The notes beneath the pieces are model-generated. The model searched no databases. It was given only the letters and a program-made list of their open reading frames with translations, and was not told where the DNA came from. Made by a program: the position numbers and the translations under genes. From the NCBI GenBank assembly GCA_021832085.1, contig JAKBLM010000014.1:18594-82593 (forward strand): a stretch of 64,000 nucleotides of DNA, in the 5' to 3' direction. Below are positions 8,980 through 17,170 of the stretch, piece after piece. Position 1 is the first letter of the stretch, and each line of letters begins with the position of its first letter. The stretch is from Acidobacteriota bacterium. Its GTDB lineage: Bacteria > Acidobacteriota > Terriglobia > Acidiferrales > UBA7541.

Positions 8980-9690
8980 TCAGCCAAGCGTTTCGCCAGG
9001 CTTCAACGCATGGATGTTGAGCCCGGCAACATCGTCGGTTTCCGACTTGAGCGCCTCCGGCGTTCCCGTGAGCAGTGGGAACGTTCCGTAGTGCATGGGA
9101 ATCACGTGGCGCACGCCGAGCAGCCGAATCGCGTGGGCGGCCTCGTGTGGGCCCATGGTGAAGTTGTCACCAATTGGCAGCATTGCCAATTGTGGCTGGT
9201 AGAGCTCGCCGATCAGCCGCATATCGCCCAACAGGTTCGTGTCGCCGGCGTGATAGAGCGTCAGCCCGCCGGGCAAGCGCACCACGTAGCCGGCCGGCTC
9301 GCCCCCGTAGATTACCTTGCCGTCGTCCACGATCGAGTTGGAATGGTTGGCGTGTACCATGGTGACGGCGATGTCTTCGATCTTTTGCGTGCCGCCTTTG
9401 CTCATTGGCATCACGTTCTCCACTTTCTTCGATTGCAGCCACATTCCCGTCTCGAAGATGGCGATCACCTTGGGCTTGTGCTCCCGCGCGATCGTCACGA
9501 CATCGGCGAAGTGATCGGAATGCCCGTGGGTGACCAGCAGCAGGTCGACCCGCTCGAATTTCTTTAGCGCTTCGGGGCATGTGGGGCCGCTGATCCAGGG
9601 GTCGATCAGGACAACCTTGCCGGAAGCGGTGGTGATCTTGAAGCCGGCGTGCCCGAGCCAGGTGAGCTTGTTTCCGTGCATTTCGAGCAT
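8980..9690 (-). CDS. UPF0173 metal-dependent hydrolase (metallo-beta-lactamase fold)
   Basis: 236 residues starting MLEMHGNKLTWLGHAGF, the typical UPF0173 opening. The metal-binding T-H-G-H-S-D-H motif gives H55, H57, D59 and H60. Further ligands are visible in H-A-N-H-S-N-S, Y-H-A-G-D-T-N and P-M-H-Y-G-T-F near the end. Members are cytoplasmic hydrolases related to the L-ascorbate-6-phosphate lactonase UlaG; most have no assigned substrate. The start at 9690 is supported by GGGAGGAG just upstream on the minus strand. The upstream intergenic region is shared with the divergent ferredoxin gene. Confidence 0.87.
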   Translation of the reverse strand: MLEMHGNKLTWLGHAGFKITTASGKVVLIDPWISGPTCPEALKKFERVDLLLVTHGHSDHFADVVTIAREHKPKVIAIFETGMWLQSKKVENVMPMSKGGTQKIEDIAVTMVHANHSNSIVDDGKVIYGGEPAGYVVRLPGGLTLYHAGDTNLLGDMRLIGELYQPQLAMLPIGDNFTMGPHEAAHAIRLLGVRHVIPMHYGTFPLLTGTPEALKSETDDVAGLNIHALKPGETLG

Positions 9691-10060
9691 GGATCTCCTC
9701 CCTTGATGACGAAATGATGGCCAAAGCCAAACGCCCCGCGCCGCGCTTCCCGATCGCGGGAAATCCCCAGCTGGCGGAGAAAAGCTGCCGTAGGGAAATC
9801 CATTCTATTCGGGCCCTTCGATCCGCCGCAACGTGACCCTGTTTTCGGTCCGTAGAACTGTTTCGCAGGCCTCCGCTTCCCATCCGCCCGCGCTCCCCCA
9901 TTGCCATTCGATGTCGATTTTCCGCGGTTCAACCTTCGCTGGAAACTCCGGGACGCAGCGGGTTGTTGGAGCCGGGGTATTGGTGGTATAAGGTTGCTTT
10001 AGTGGGGGTGTTTCAGACCAGGGTGACTCCCTGTTGAGTTTTTTTTTCAAGGAGAAGGAG
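9691..10060. other. Divergent intergenic region between UPF0173 and ferredoxin genes
   Basis: 370 bases without a convincing gene. An 81-codon minus-strand frame runs from 10050 to 9805, but it has no recognisable family, overlaps the ferredoxin start and contains that gene's promoter, so it is not called. The right half holds the ferredoxin promoter (9963-9992) and ribosome binding site; the left end holds the ribosome binding site of the hydrolase gene. Confidence 0.5.
9963..9992 (+). promoter_or_regulatory. Probable sigma-70-type promoter of the ferredoxin gene
   Basis: TTGTTG at 9963-9968 and TATAAG at 9987-9992 are 18 bases apart, about 70 bases before the ATG at 10061. A strong AGGAGAAGGAG site directly precedes the ATG. 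Seen in sequence; activity is inferred. Confidence 0.4.
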
Positions 10061-10342
10061 ATGGCTTACGTAATCGCGGAACCGTGTATCGGCACCAAGG
10101 ACACTGCTTGCGTCGACGTCTGCCCGGTCGACTGCATCCACCCCCGCAAGGACGAGAGCGACTTCGATGCAGAGAAGATGCTCTACATCAATCCCGACGA
10201 GTGCATCGACTGCGGGGCGTGCGTTCCCGTGTGCCCGGTAACGGCCATCTTCGCGCTGGAGGATCTGCCGGAAAAGTGGCAGAACTACGCGCCGATGAAT
10301 GCCGAGTGGTACAAAAAGAAGCAGGCTGCGGCGAATCAATAA
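10061..10342 (+). CDS. Ferredoxin, 3Fe-4S/4Fe-4S (7Fe) type
   Basis: A 93-residue cytoplasmic electron carrier. Eight cysteines are at 9, 17, 21, 25, 48, 51, 54 and 58. The first cluster has the C-x7-C-x3-C-P spacing of a [3Fe-4S]-type site, and the second has canonical C-x2-C-x2-C-x3-C-P. The C-terminal extension (L-P-E-K-W-Q-N-Y-A-P-M-N-A-E-W) is typical of Azotobacter FdI/FdxA-like ferredoxins. The ATG at 10061 follows a strong AGGAGAAGGAG site; an upstream in-frame start at 10034 would only add lysine-rich residues. A hairpin terminator follows at 10370. The convergent Rrf2 regulator downstream may be functionally linked. Confidence 0.9.
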   Translation: MAYVIAEPCIGTKDTACVDVCPVDCIHPRKDESDFDAEKMLYINPDECIDCGACVPVCPVTAIFALEDLPEKWQNYAPMNAEWYKKKQAAANQ

Positions 10343-10369
10343 AAGACTTTCTGACCACGCACCTCAGGC

Positions 10370-10408
10370 AAGACGCGTTCGGCAGCGGACGCGTCTTCAT
10401 CATCGTTT
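10370..10408 (+). terminator. Rho-independent terminator after the ferredoxin gene
   Basis: A perfect 9-bp inverted repeat, AAGACGCGT (10370-10378) and ACGCGTCTT (10389-10397), encloses a 10-base loop and is followed by a T-containing tail with TTTT near 10405. It lies 28 bases after the ferredoxin stop and before the convergent Rrf2 stop. Confidence 0.6.
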
Positions 10409-10438
10409 TCCTGCTGCCCCCTTCAGCCGTCGCCGCCG

Positions 10439-10906
10439 TTACTTGCCCGGGTCCAAACCGGTGATCGGCGTTTGTTGCCCGCCACCGCCGTTGACCGTGC
10501 GGCGGCACACCTCGCCGAAGCTGGTCTGGAAGAGGATGCGGTCCACGTTTTCTTGCAGCGACTCCCACACTTGGCGCAAACCGCAGCAGTCCATTTCCGG
10601 GCAGGCGTAATGATCGTCAGATCCAGCCCGCAGGCAGCTGGTTTGTGAGAAATCCCCATCCACGGCGCGAACGACTTCTCCCACCGAGATGTGGTCGGGT
10701 GGCCGGGCCAGGGTGTAGCCCCCGTGCACGCCGCGTCGGCTTTCGAGCAGCCCACTCTTTTTGAGCGCCAGCAAGATTTGCTCCAGGTATTTGAGTGGGA
10801 TATGGTGCCCTTCAGCCACCTCGTGGATCGTGACGACATTCGGATACTTCAGGCTTAGGTATAAGACGGCCTTGGCTGCGTATTCCCCTTTTGCGCTGAT
10901 TCGCAT
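10439..10906 (-). CDS. Rrf2 family transcriptional regulator
   Basis: 155 residues from the ATG at 10906, matching the family start MRISAKGEYAAKAVLYLS. An N-terminal winged helix-turn-helix follows, with H-I-P-L-K-Y-L-E-Q-I-L and the G-V-H-G-G-Y-x-L-A-R wing. The C-terminal region holds cysteines C-L-R and then C-P-E-M-D-C-C-G, arranged loosely like the three-cysteine [2Fe-2S] site of IscR/NsrR, so it may sense iron-sulfur or redox state. The frame is open upstream to 11068 but without family character, and the ATG at 10906 has GGGGATGG before it. Targets are unknown; the neighbouring ferredoxin is a candidate. Confidence 0.85.
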   Translation of the reverse strand: MRISAKGEYAAKAVLYLSLKYPNVVTIHEVAEGHHIPLKYLEQILLALKKSGLLESRRGVHGGYTLARPPDHISVGEVVRAVDGDFSQTSCLRAGSDDHYACPEMDCCGLRQVWESLQENVDRILFQTSFGEVCRRTVNGGGGQQTPITGLDPGK

Positions 10907-10991
10907 CAGCCATCCCCATATTTGATCAGTTTTGCCAAGATTCCCACAGGCCGCGGCTGCTGTCAACGCGGTGTTTGGCAGCGGGGCCCCC

Positions 10992-11372
10992 TCATTTCCG
11001 CAACAAAGTGGGCGAGACCGGTCCGAACTCGATCTTCGGAATGGGCAACCCCGGCGCACCCGTGTCACTGCTAAGCGCCTCGCACCAACGCGCCGCCTGT
11101 TCCCGTAACTGGTCCACTCGTACGCCCCAGCAGGAGTGAGGAAGGCCGGCTAGCTTCTCCACTCCGCGGCGCAGGAGCGAGAGGGTTCCCGACCGGTTTC
11201 CGCATCCCCAATGGTGAAACGCAGCGGCGATCTGGATGGTTGCTTGAAGAAAAATTTTGTCGCGGCCCGTTGCCTCCAGCCACAATACTTCCCAGGTCTC
11301 GTGGGCGTCGAAAAATTCGCCGCGGTTGAACTGCTCCGCACCGCGCCGGAAGATGGCGTCATCACCCTTCAT
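10992..11372 (-). CDS. DUF309 domain protein
   Basis: 126 residues with the DUF309 hallmark F-N-x-G-E-F-F-D-A-H-E-x-W-E near residues 15-28 and a second helical block I-F-L-Q-A-T-I-Q-I-A-A-A-F-H-H-W. The family is all-helical; the conserved Glu/His pair suggests metal or small-molecule binding, but the function is unknown. It is transcribed towards the Rrf2 gene, with 85 bases between, and diverges from the B3/B4 gene. Confidence 0.8.
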   Translation of the reverse strand: MKGDDAIFRRGAEQFNRGEFFDAHETWEVLWLEATGRDKIFLQATIQIAAAFHHWGCGNRSGTLSLLRRGVEKLAGLPHSCWGVRVDQLREQAARWCEALSSDTGAPGLPIPKIEFGPVSPTLLRK

Positions 11373-11542
11373 GCCGTTCCCCCGTTCCCCGTGCGGCCCA
11401 TGTTGCCGACATGATATCAGGAGCCGCTTGGGCCGGCGCCGCCCGCGCCTTCATCCTCGACCCTGCCTGCCCGCGGAAACAGCCACGCCAGCGAGAGCGA
11501 ACCCGATCCGACTGGAGGTTGACGGAAAGCCGCGCCGTCGCG

Positions 11543-12238
11543 ATGATGGAATTTCGCGCCGCGATGCTCCCCATTCACATCACGCTCGGGTCGGTCCGGC
11601 TTGGCTTGCTCGAAGCCGACCAGGTGCGCACGGGGCCTGCGTCCGAGGGCCTGTCCGCCGAGCTTCGTTCAGTCACCACTGTGCTGTCGCGCGCCCGAAC
11701 AGTCGAAGCTATTGCTACTATGGAACCGGTTCGCGCTGTCCGCGCGATGTTCCGTTCCTGGGGGCTCGATCCCTCCAAGTACAGGCCCTCCTCTGAGGCG
11801 CTCTTGCGCCGCGTGGCTCAGGGCAAGGGGCTTTATTCGATTTCCAACGTCGTCGACATCGTCAATCTAGGCTCGATCGAGACGGCCTGGCCCTATGGTT
11901 GTTACGATCGGGAAAAGATTCTTCCTCCGATCACGCTCCGGCCGGGCGCGCATGGGGAAAAGTACGAAGGGATTGGCCGTCGCGTGTGGCATCTGCACGG
12001 CCGGCCGGTACTGGCCGATGCCGTCGGGCCTTTCGGCAGCCCGATCAGTGATTCGACGCGAACGATGATTACCGGCGAAACGCACTCGCTGCTGGTCACC
12101 ATCTTCGCTCCCGCCTCTGCCCCCGAGGCCTCTCTTGACAAGGCGCTCGGCCGGTTGGCCGAGCGGCTCGAGCGCTGGGCTGCCGCGGCCGGCATTCAGC
12201 GGGAAATTTTGCACGGGGAAGTGGGGGAAATCGCTTGA
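11543..12238 (+). CDS. B3/B4 tRNA-binding domain protein
   Basis: A standalone protein (231 residues from the ATG at 11543) with the B3/B4 fold found in the beta chain of phenylalanyl-tRNA synthetase. Visible motifs are Y-R-P-S-S-E-A-L-L-R-R, S-I-S-N-V-V-D-I-V-N, the P-Y-G-x-Y-D strand and a glycine-rich H-G-R-P-V-L-A-D-A-V-G-P-F-G-S-P segment. In the synthetase this fold edits misacylated tRNA; for standalone members a trans-editing or small-molecule role is only inference. The open frame begins at 11411, but its first 44 residues are low-complexity and arginine-rich, so an internal ATG is preferred. The stop overlaps the TTG start of the GH57 gene, implying translational coupling. Confidence 0.72.
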   Translation: MMEFRAAMLPIHITLGSVRLGLLEADQVRTGPASEGLSAELRSVTTVLSRARTVEAIATMEPVRAVRAMFRSWGLDPSKYRPSSEALLRRVAQGKGLYSISNVVDIVNLGSIETAWPYGCYDREKILPPITLRPGAHGEKYEGIGRRVWHLHGRPVLADAVGPFGSPISDSTRTMITGETHSLLVTIFAPASAPEASLDKALGRLAERLERWAAAAGIQREILHGEVGEIA

Positions 12239-14346
12239 GCCGATTTCATCTGATTCTTTTGCTGCACGCCCATCAGCCGATCGGCAACTTTGAAGACGTT
12301 TTCGATCGCGCCTATCGCCAGTGTTATTTGCCGTTCCTCGATCCGCTCGAGCGCCACCCCGATGTTCGCGTAGCGCTCCATCTCTCCGGCCCGCTCTGGG
12401 AGTGGATTGCCGGTCACCACGAGGAATATTTCGCTCGCCTCCGCGCCCTCGTCGACCGCGGCCAAGTGGAGTTGGTTGGTGGCGGCTTCTACGAGCCGAT
12501 ACTCGTCTCCATCCCTCCCGCCGATCGCGTGGAGCAGATCGCGCGAATGGAGCGCTTCCTCACTGATCGTTTCGGCACCCGACCCGAGGGCGCATGGCTC
12601 ACCGAGCGCGTCTGGGAACCGCACCTGGCCGCCATGCTCGCCGGCAGCGGCGTCGGCTACACGCTGGTCGATGACAACCATTTCCTTCTGGCCGGTTTTG
12701 AACCCGAGCAGCTTTTCGGCTACTACCGCGTCGAGGATCTTGACGCCGCAATCGACATGTTCCCCGGCCTCGAAAAGCTCCGCTACTTCATCCCCTTCCA
12801 CACGGTCGAGGAAATCATCGATCTGCTTCGCCGCGCCGCCGATGAGCACCCTGGCGGCATGGCTGCCATGGGCGACGACCTCGAAAAATTCGGCATCTGG
12901 CCCGGAACCTTCGACCATTGCTACACCAACGGCTGGCTCGAGCGCTTCTTTGTGGCCCTCGAGGCCAACGCCGACTGGTTGAGCATCACCACACCCGGCG
13001 CCTACCGCCGCGCCTACCGCCCGCTCGGCTGCGCCGCGCTGCCCACTGCCGCTTACAGCGAAATGATGGAATGGGCTTTGCCCACCCCGGCGCGCCACCG
13101 CGTCGAAGCGCTGGTGCGGGAATTCGCCGGGCGGCCCGAGGTTCAGCGCTGCTTGCGTCGCGGCATCTGGCGCAATTTCCTGGTCAAGTATCCCGAAGCC
13201 GATCTGCTGGCGCGCAAGATGCAATACGTCTCGGGCCGGCTCAACCAGCTCGCCAAATCGCTGCGCCGGAGCGATCCTGCCCGGCTCGAAGAGGCCCGTA
13301 CCCATCTCCTCCGCTCGGAATGCAACGACGCCTATTGGCATGGCATTTTCGGCGGTCTCTATTCACCACATCTCCGCGATGCACTTTGGCGCGAGCTGAT
13401 CGCCGCCGAACGACTTGTCGAGGGCGCGCCCGCCCCTGCCCGTTCCCGCGCCAAGGGCCTCGGCGCGCCCTGCCGCGACGAACTCTATTTCACCTCCGGC
13501 CGTTATTCTGCCCTGATCGATTCGGCCGACGGCGCCACGATCGCCTCGCTCGATTTCCGCACTGCCGGTGTCCCATTGATCAATTCCGTTGCCCGCCGCC
13601 CGGAAACCTATCACGAGCGGCTGGCCCAAGCCTCGGCTGCCGGCGGTGAACAGGTCGCTTCGATCCACGACCGCGTCCGCGTCAAGGAGGCAGGACTCGA
13701 CCGCCTGCTTCGTTACGACCGCTGGCGCCGGCATCTGTTCCGGCTCCTGGTTTTCCCCGAAGGCAAGCAATCGAGCGACTACGCCGCGCTCCAGCTCGGC
13801 GAGGCCGCCGCACCGGCGGGATCGCCGTTCCGCGTCAAGAAGCTGACCGCGACCCAGGCTGAACTCGAAGCCGAGGTCTCGCTCGAACCGGTAGCTCCTT
13901 CCCCGCGTGTACATTGCGCCAAGCGTTTTCGGTTCCAGTCCCTCGAAGGCGGCTTTTCCGCGGCCGCCACCGCGCGCTTGGCACTGCTCGACGGAGCGGT
14001 CCTGCCTTGCCGCGCCGGAATCGAGCTGGTTGTCAATCTGCTCGCGCCCGCCAGCGGCGATCGCTACATTGCCTTCGGCACCGAGCGCCGACAGCTTGGC
14101 TGGCAGGGAGCGGCGCCTGGCGAAACCTTGCGCATGATCGACGAATGGAGAAAGGTGGCGATCGAGATCGTCGCTCCGGGTGCGGCCGAATTCTGGATTG
14201 CGCCGATTGAGACCGTTTCCGAATCTGAGGATGGATTCGAGCGCGTCTATCAAGGCTCGCAGATTCTAGCGGTCTGGCCGCTCGAGCTGGCTCCCGGAAG
14301 GGAAAACTGGGAGGCGACGGTCGAATTGCGCGTTACTGGCATTTAG
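12235..14346 (+). CDS. Glycoside hydrolase family 57 (4-alpha-glucanotransferase / alpha-amylase type)
   Basis: 703 residues. The N-terminal seven-strand barrel opens with L-L-L-H-A-H-Q-P-I-G-N-F. The GH57 nucleophile motif G-A-W-L-T-E-R-V-W-E-P places the catalytic glutamate at residue 124. M-G-D-D-L-E-K-F-G-I-W-P places the acid/base aspartate at 214. These match the Glu123/Asp214 pair known for the Thermococcus litoralis 4-alpha-glucanotransferase. The C-terminal half, with D-E-L-Y-F-T-S-G-R-Y-S-A-L-I-D and R-C-H-type beta-sandwich features, resembles DUF1925/DUF1926 modules of the same subfamily. There is no signal peptide, so it probably acts on cytoplasmic glycogen or maltodextrin. It starts with TTG overlapping the previous stop and is preceded by GGGGAAGTGGGGG. 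Confidence 0.88.
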   Translation: MSRFHLILLLHAHQPIGNFEDVFDRAYRQCYLPFLDPLERHPDVRVALHLSGPLWEWIAGHHEEYFARLRALVDRGQVELVGGGFYEPILVSIPPADRVEQIARMERFLTDRFGTRPEGAWLTERVWEPHLAAMLAGSGVGYTLVDDNHFLLAGFEPEQLFGYYRVEDLDAAIDMFPGLEKLRYFIPFHTVEEIIDLLRRAADEHPGGMAAMGDDLEKFGIWPGTFDHCYTNGWLERFFVALEANADWLSITTPGAYRRAYRPLGCAALPTAAYSEMMEWALPTPARHRVEALVREFAGRPEVQRCLRRGIWRNFLVKYPEADLLARKMQYVSGRLNQLAKSLRRSDPARLEEARTHLLRSECNDAYWHGIFGGLYSPHLRDALWRELIAAERLVEGAPAPARSRAKGLGAPCRDELYFTSGRYSALIDSADGATIASLDFRTAGVPLINSVARRPETYHERLAQASAAGGEQVASIHDRVRVKEAGLDRLLRYDRWRRHLFRLLVFPEGKQSSDYAALQLGEAAAPAGSPFRVKKLTATQAELEAEVSLEPVAPSPRVHCAKRFRFQSLEGGFSAAATARLALLDGAVLPCRAGIELVVNLLAPASGDRYIAFGTERRQLGWQGAAPGETLRMIDEWRKVAIEIVAPGAAEFWIAPIETVSESEDGFERVYQGSQILAVWPLELAPGRENWEATVELRVTGI

Positions 14347-14444
14347 TCCGCGTTCGGCTTCCTTTGCTCGCGGAAACCTCGTTCCCCTGTCCGGAAGCGC
14401 CGGATTCGCGCCCGAGCCCGACATGGTGTCACCGAGCCGCCAGG

Positions 14445-14473
14445 TTGTGCCGGCCACGGCCGTTTGGTAGAGT
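14445..14473 (+). promoter_or_regulatory. Possible sigma-70-type promoter before the Trm112-like gene
   Basis: TTGTGC (14445-14450) and TAGAGT (14468-14473) are 17 bases apart, 34 bases before the GTG at 14507. Each hexamer deviates from consensus, so this is a tentative call in a 160-base intergenic gap. Confidence 0.3.
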
Positions 14474-14506
14474 CAAGCGAAATCGTTCCCTGGTCGGAGG
14501 TTGCCG

Positions 14507-14680
14507 GTGGCCATCCAAAAGGAATTGCTGGACATCCTGGTTTGCCCCGTCTGTAAGCAGCCCGTCCGCCTCACGCCGGACGAGCAAGGATTGAAGTGCC
14601 CCCAATGCCGGCGCGTCTATCCGATCCGCGACGGCATCCCGACGATGATCGTCGACGAAGCCCGCGTTGAAAGCGAGTAA
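14507..14680 (+). CDS. Trm112 family small zinc-ribbon protein
   Basis: A 57-residue protein starting with GTG at 14507, six bases after GGAGG (14496-14500). The sequence begins VAIQKELLDILVCPVCK and continues with L-K-C-P-Q-C-R-R-V-Y-P-I-R-D-G-I-P-T-M. Four cysteines in two C-P-x-C pairs form a zinc ribbon. In eukaryotes and archaea Trm112 activates methyltransferases of tRNA and release factors. Bacterial versions often sit beside LPS or lipid A genes and have no firm role. Its end overlaps the glycosyltransferase gene by 14 bases, so the two are likely cotranslated. Confidence 0.85.
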   Translation: MAIQKELLDILVCPVCKQPVRLTPDEQGLKCPQCRRVYPIRDGIPTMIVDEARVESE

Positions 14681-15734
14681 TCCCGCCGAGATTCTCCCAA
14701 GCCTCGCCGAAGGGGCGGCGGTGTTGGTGGTGCGCCTGCGCTCACTCGGCGACATCGTCCTCACCACCCCATCGCTCGCCGCCCTCCACGACTGGCGGCC
14801 CGACCTCCGCTTGGTCGTCGCCGTGGAACCACCTTTCATCCCCGTTCTGGAAGGCAATCCCGCTGTAGGCGAAATTTTCCCTGTGCGTCATTTCGTGTCC
14901 GCAGCCACCCGTCTGGCCGCCCGTCGCTTCCCCGTAGTGATCAACCAGCATGGTGGGCCGACCAGCGCGCTGCTGGCGGCCGCCACTCTGGCACCGGTCC
15001 GCGTCGCCTGGCAAAAGAGCCAGTTTCCCTTTCTGGCCAATGTTCGCGTGCCCGGTCCCGCTTCGTTTTTCGGCGACCGCGGCGTGCACACGGCAGAGCA
15101 CCGACTCACCCAGTTGTGGTGGATCGGCATGCCGCGCGGCCCCGTTCCGCCGGCCCGTGTCTATGCGCAACCCGATTCCCTGGCCGCGGTAGCGGCGGCC
15201 TTGGCCCGGCACGGCGTCGAGCCCGGCCTGCCCTATGCGGTGATTCAGCCGGGAGCCGCGTTTGCCACGCGCCGCTGGCCGCTTGCCAATTTCGCACCGC
15301 TGGCGGAATGGCTGGCTGCCGAGTGCAATCTCGTTCCGGTGGTGCTGCTCGGTCCGGGCGAGAAAGCGCTGCGGGAAGAGGCCGAGCGCCTTTTCCGCCC
15401 TCCAGCCGTGATGGTGACCGGGCTAGATCTCCGCCAATTGATTGCGCTGCTTTCCCGGGCCCGCCTTTTCGTCGGCCACGACACGGGCCCCACCCATGTG
15501 GCCGCCGCGGCTGGCTGCCCAGTCGTCGAGATCTTCGGTTCGAGCAGTCCGATCTACTGGCGGCCGTGGGCCACCGCTTCGCGCATTGTCCTGAATGAAT
15601 TCCCGTGCCGCCCTTGCCGCGGAGACCGCTGCTATGCCTTCGAGCAGCCGCGCTGCATCTTGTCGGTCACCCTCGACCAGGTCTGCCAAGCCTGCCGGGA
15701 GTTGCTTTCCGAGGTCGCTCCGAAGCAGTCATGA
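14667..15734 (+). CDS. Glycosyltransferase family 9 (heptosyltransferase-like)
   Basis: 355 residues, GT-B fold. The N-terminal half carries V-L-V-V-R-L-R-S-L-G-D-I-V-L-T-T-P, the signature of ADP-heptose:LPS heptosyltransferases. The C-terminal half has A-V-I-Q-P-G-A-A, then L-F-V-G-H-D-T-G-P-T-H-V-A-A-A and V-V-E-I-F-G-S-S-S-P, the sugar-nucleotide binding face. A late cysteine-rich segment (C-R-P-C-R-G-D-R-C) is common in such proteins. The role is probably addition of a heptose or related sugar to LPS core on the cytoplasmic face. The frame opens with TTG at 14667 inside the Trm112 gene; a later start would remove little conserved sequence. Confidence 0.83.
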   Translation: MKASNPAEILPSLAEGAAVLVVRLRSLGDIVLTTPSLAALHDWRPDLRLVVAVEPPFIPVLEGNPAVGEIFPVRHFVSAATRLAARRFPVVINQHGGPTSALLAAATLAPVRVAWQKSQFPFLANVRVPGPASFFGDRGVHTAEHRLTQLWWIGMPRGPVPPARVYAQPDSLAAVAAALARHGVEPGLPYAVIQPGAAFATRRWPLANFAPLAEWLAAECNLVPVVLLGPGEKALREEAERLFRPPAVMVTGLDLRQLIALLSRARLFVGHDTGPTHVAAAAGCPVVEIFGSSSPIYWRPWATASRIVLNEFPCRPCRGDRCYAFEQPRCILSVTLDQVCQACRELLSEVAPKQS

Positions 15735-15863
15735 CGCCCTGGCCCCGCCCAATCTGCTACTTTCCGCATAGCACTACTTCTCTTAACCTCCCTGGTAGCC
15801 GTGCAACCGCCGGCCAGCCGGTCGCGTCATAGTCAGTCGCCGTTGGTGGTCCGAAGGGAGAGG

Positions 15864-16513
15864 ATGGGGGAAGGGAAGTGCGTCTCGATTATTGGTGCAG
15901 GGCCCGCTGGACTGACTGCTGCGTAAGTGCTTTCCAGCCAGGGCGTGCCCACTGCGGTGCTTGAGGCCGACCAGACGGTGGGGGGCATCGCCCGCATCGT
16001 CAACTACCGGGGCTACCTCTTCGATATCGGCGGGCACCGCTTTTTCACCAAGTGGGACGCGGTCGAAGAGCTCTGGCATGAGATCCTCGGCGACAAGTTC
16101 CTCGCTCGGCCCCGGCTTTCCCGCATCTATTACCGCAATCGCTTCTTCTACTATCCGCTGCGTCCCAAAGATGCTCCGTTTGGCCTGGGCCCCGTCGAAG
16201 CCACTCGCATGGTCGCCAGCTATCTCTGGGCGAAGGCTCTTCCCGAAGGTCCCGAAACCAATCGCGAGCAATGGGTGACCCATCGCTTCAGCCGCCGCCC
16301 CTAACAGGTTTTTTTCAAGACCTACACGGAAAAGGTCTGGGGCGTGCCTTGCAGGGAAATCAGCGCCGAATGGGTTGTGCAGCGCATCAGGGCCTTTCAT
16401 TGGGCACCGCTATCCGCAACGCGCTCTTCAAGCCGAAAAACAACAACGTCAAGACGCTGATCGACCGCTTCCAGTATCCCGAGCGCAGCCCGGGTCAAAT
16501 GTGGGAGTTGATG
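15864..16513 (+). pseudogene. Remnant of an NAD(P)/FAD-dependent oxidoreductase (UDP-galactopyranose mutase / amine-oxidase-like)
   Basis: The reading frame starts at an ATG (15864) with MGEGKCVSIIGAGPAGLTAA, an FAD-binding dinucleotide fold. It then meets TAA at 15924-15926, where relatives usually have an aromatic residue. It continues in the same frame through G-Y-L-F-D-I-G-G-H-R-F-F-T-K and L-S-R-I-Y-Y-R-N-R-F-F-Y-Y-P-L to a second TAA at 16302-16304. The downstream F-F-K-T-Y-T-E-K-V-W-G-V-P-C block stays in frame until about 16386, where a one-base shift moves homology to another frame (S-L-G-T-A-I-R-N-A-L-F). It stops near 16513, about half the length of intact relatives. The gene is dead by two stops, a frameshift and a 3' deletion. 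Confidence 0.8.
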
Positions 16514-16901
16514 CCTCGCGCCGGAAAATCCCTGGCAGCAGGCCTTCCTCTGGGTTCGCGACCAGACGCCCCGCGACGCCGTCTTCGCGCTCGATCCATA
16601 TTACATGCGGATTCTCGGAGAGGATCATCAGGGCTTCCGCGCCATTGCCGAACGTAGCAGCCTGGCCACGCTCGGGAAATCGGTCAGTGTGGCCGGTTTG
16701 TTTCCCGGCTTGTCCCTGGCAAAGACCTGCCTCACCCAGACGCGGACCCGGCGCAACTGGAGCCAGTTCACCCCCGCCGATTTTGATCGGCTCAGGAGCC
16801 AATTCGGTGTGACGTGGGTTGTCGTACGCCGCACCGCTGACGGTCCTGGCATGGACTGCCCCTATCAAAACAGTGCCGTCGCCGTCTGCAAGCTCAAATA
16901 G
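16514..16901 (+). pseudogene. C-terminal remnant of a large integral-membrane (glycosyltransferase-like) protein
   Basis: Immediately after the oxidoreductase remnant, in a third frame, about 128 codons read P-E-N-P-W-Q-Q-A-F-L-W-V-R-D and A-V-F-A-L-D-P-Y-Y-M, then H-Q-G-F-R-A-I-A-E-R-S and end M-D-C-P-Y-Q-N-S-A-V-A-V-C-K-L-K before TAG at 16899-16901. From memory, this is the soluble C-terminal tail of multi-pass membrane proteins found in acidobacterial polysaccharide loci; the membrane part and start codon are missing. The abrupt joining to the previous remnant without spacer indicates one deletion spanning both genes. The family is not firmly named. Confidence 0.6.
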
Positions 16902-17170
16902 TCCCGCGCCCGCAAAAATTCCCCAGGCTGAGCCCATGCCCCCGCGCCTTCTATTCGCTTGCGTCGCCCATGGCTCATCACGCCGAGGCCGGCGTGCCGC
17001 CGCTGGCTCAATGGCAGGCCGCAGCACTGGAAGACCCAGAACAAGCAAACGATGCTGCCATGGGAACTCTTTTACGGTGCCTTGTCGAATCCGTAAAGGC
17101 AGTGGGGGAGCCTCGCTGCTGCTCAGCGCACGACGCCAGGCACGTGTTCAGTCCCGACCGGAGAGCGCGG

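Noticed and set aside
9805..10050. A small minus-strand frame before the ferredoxin gene
   Set aside because: No family, and it covers the ferredoxin promoter and ribosome binding site.
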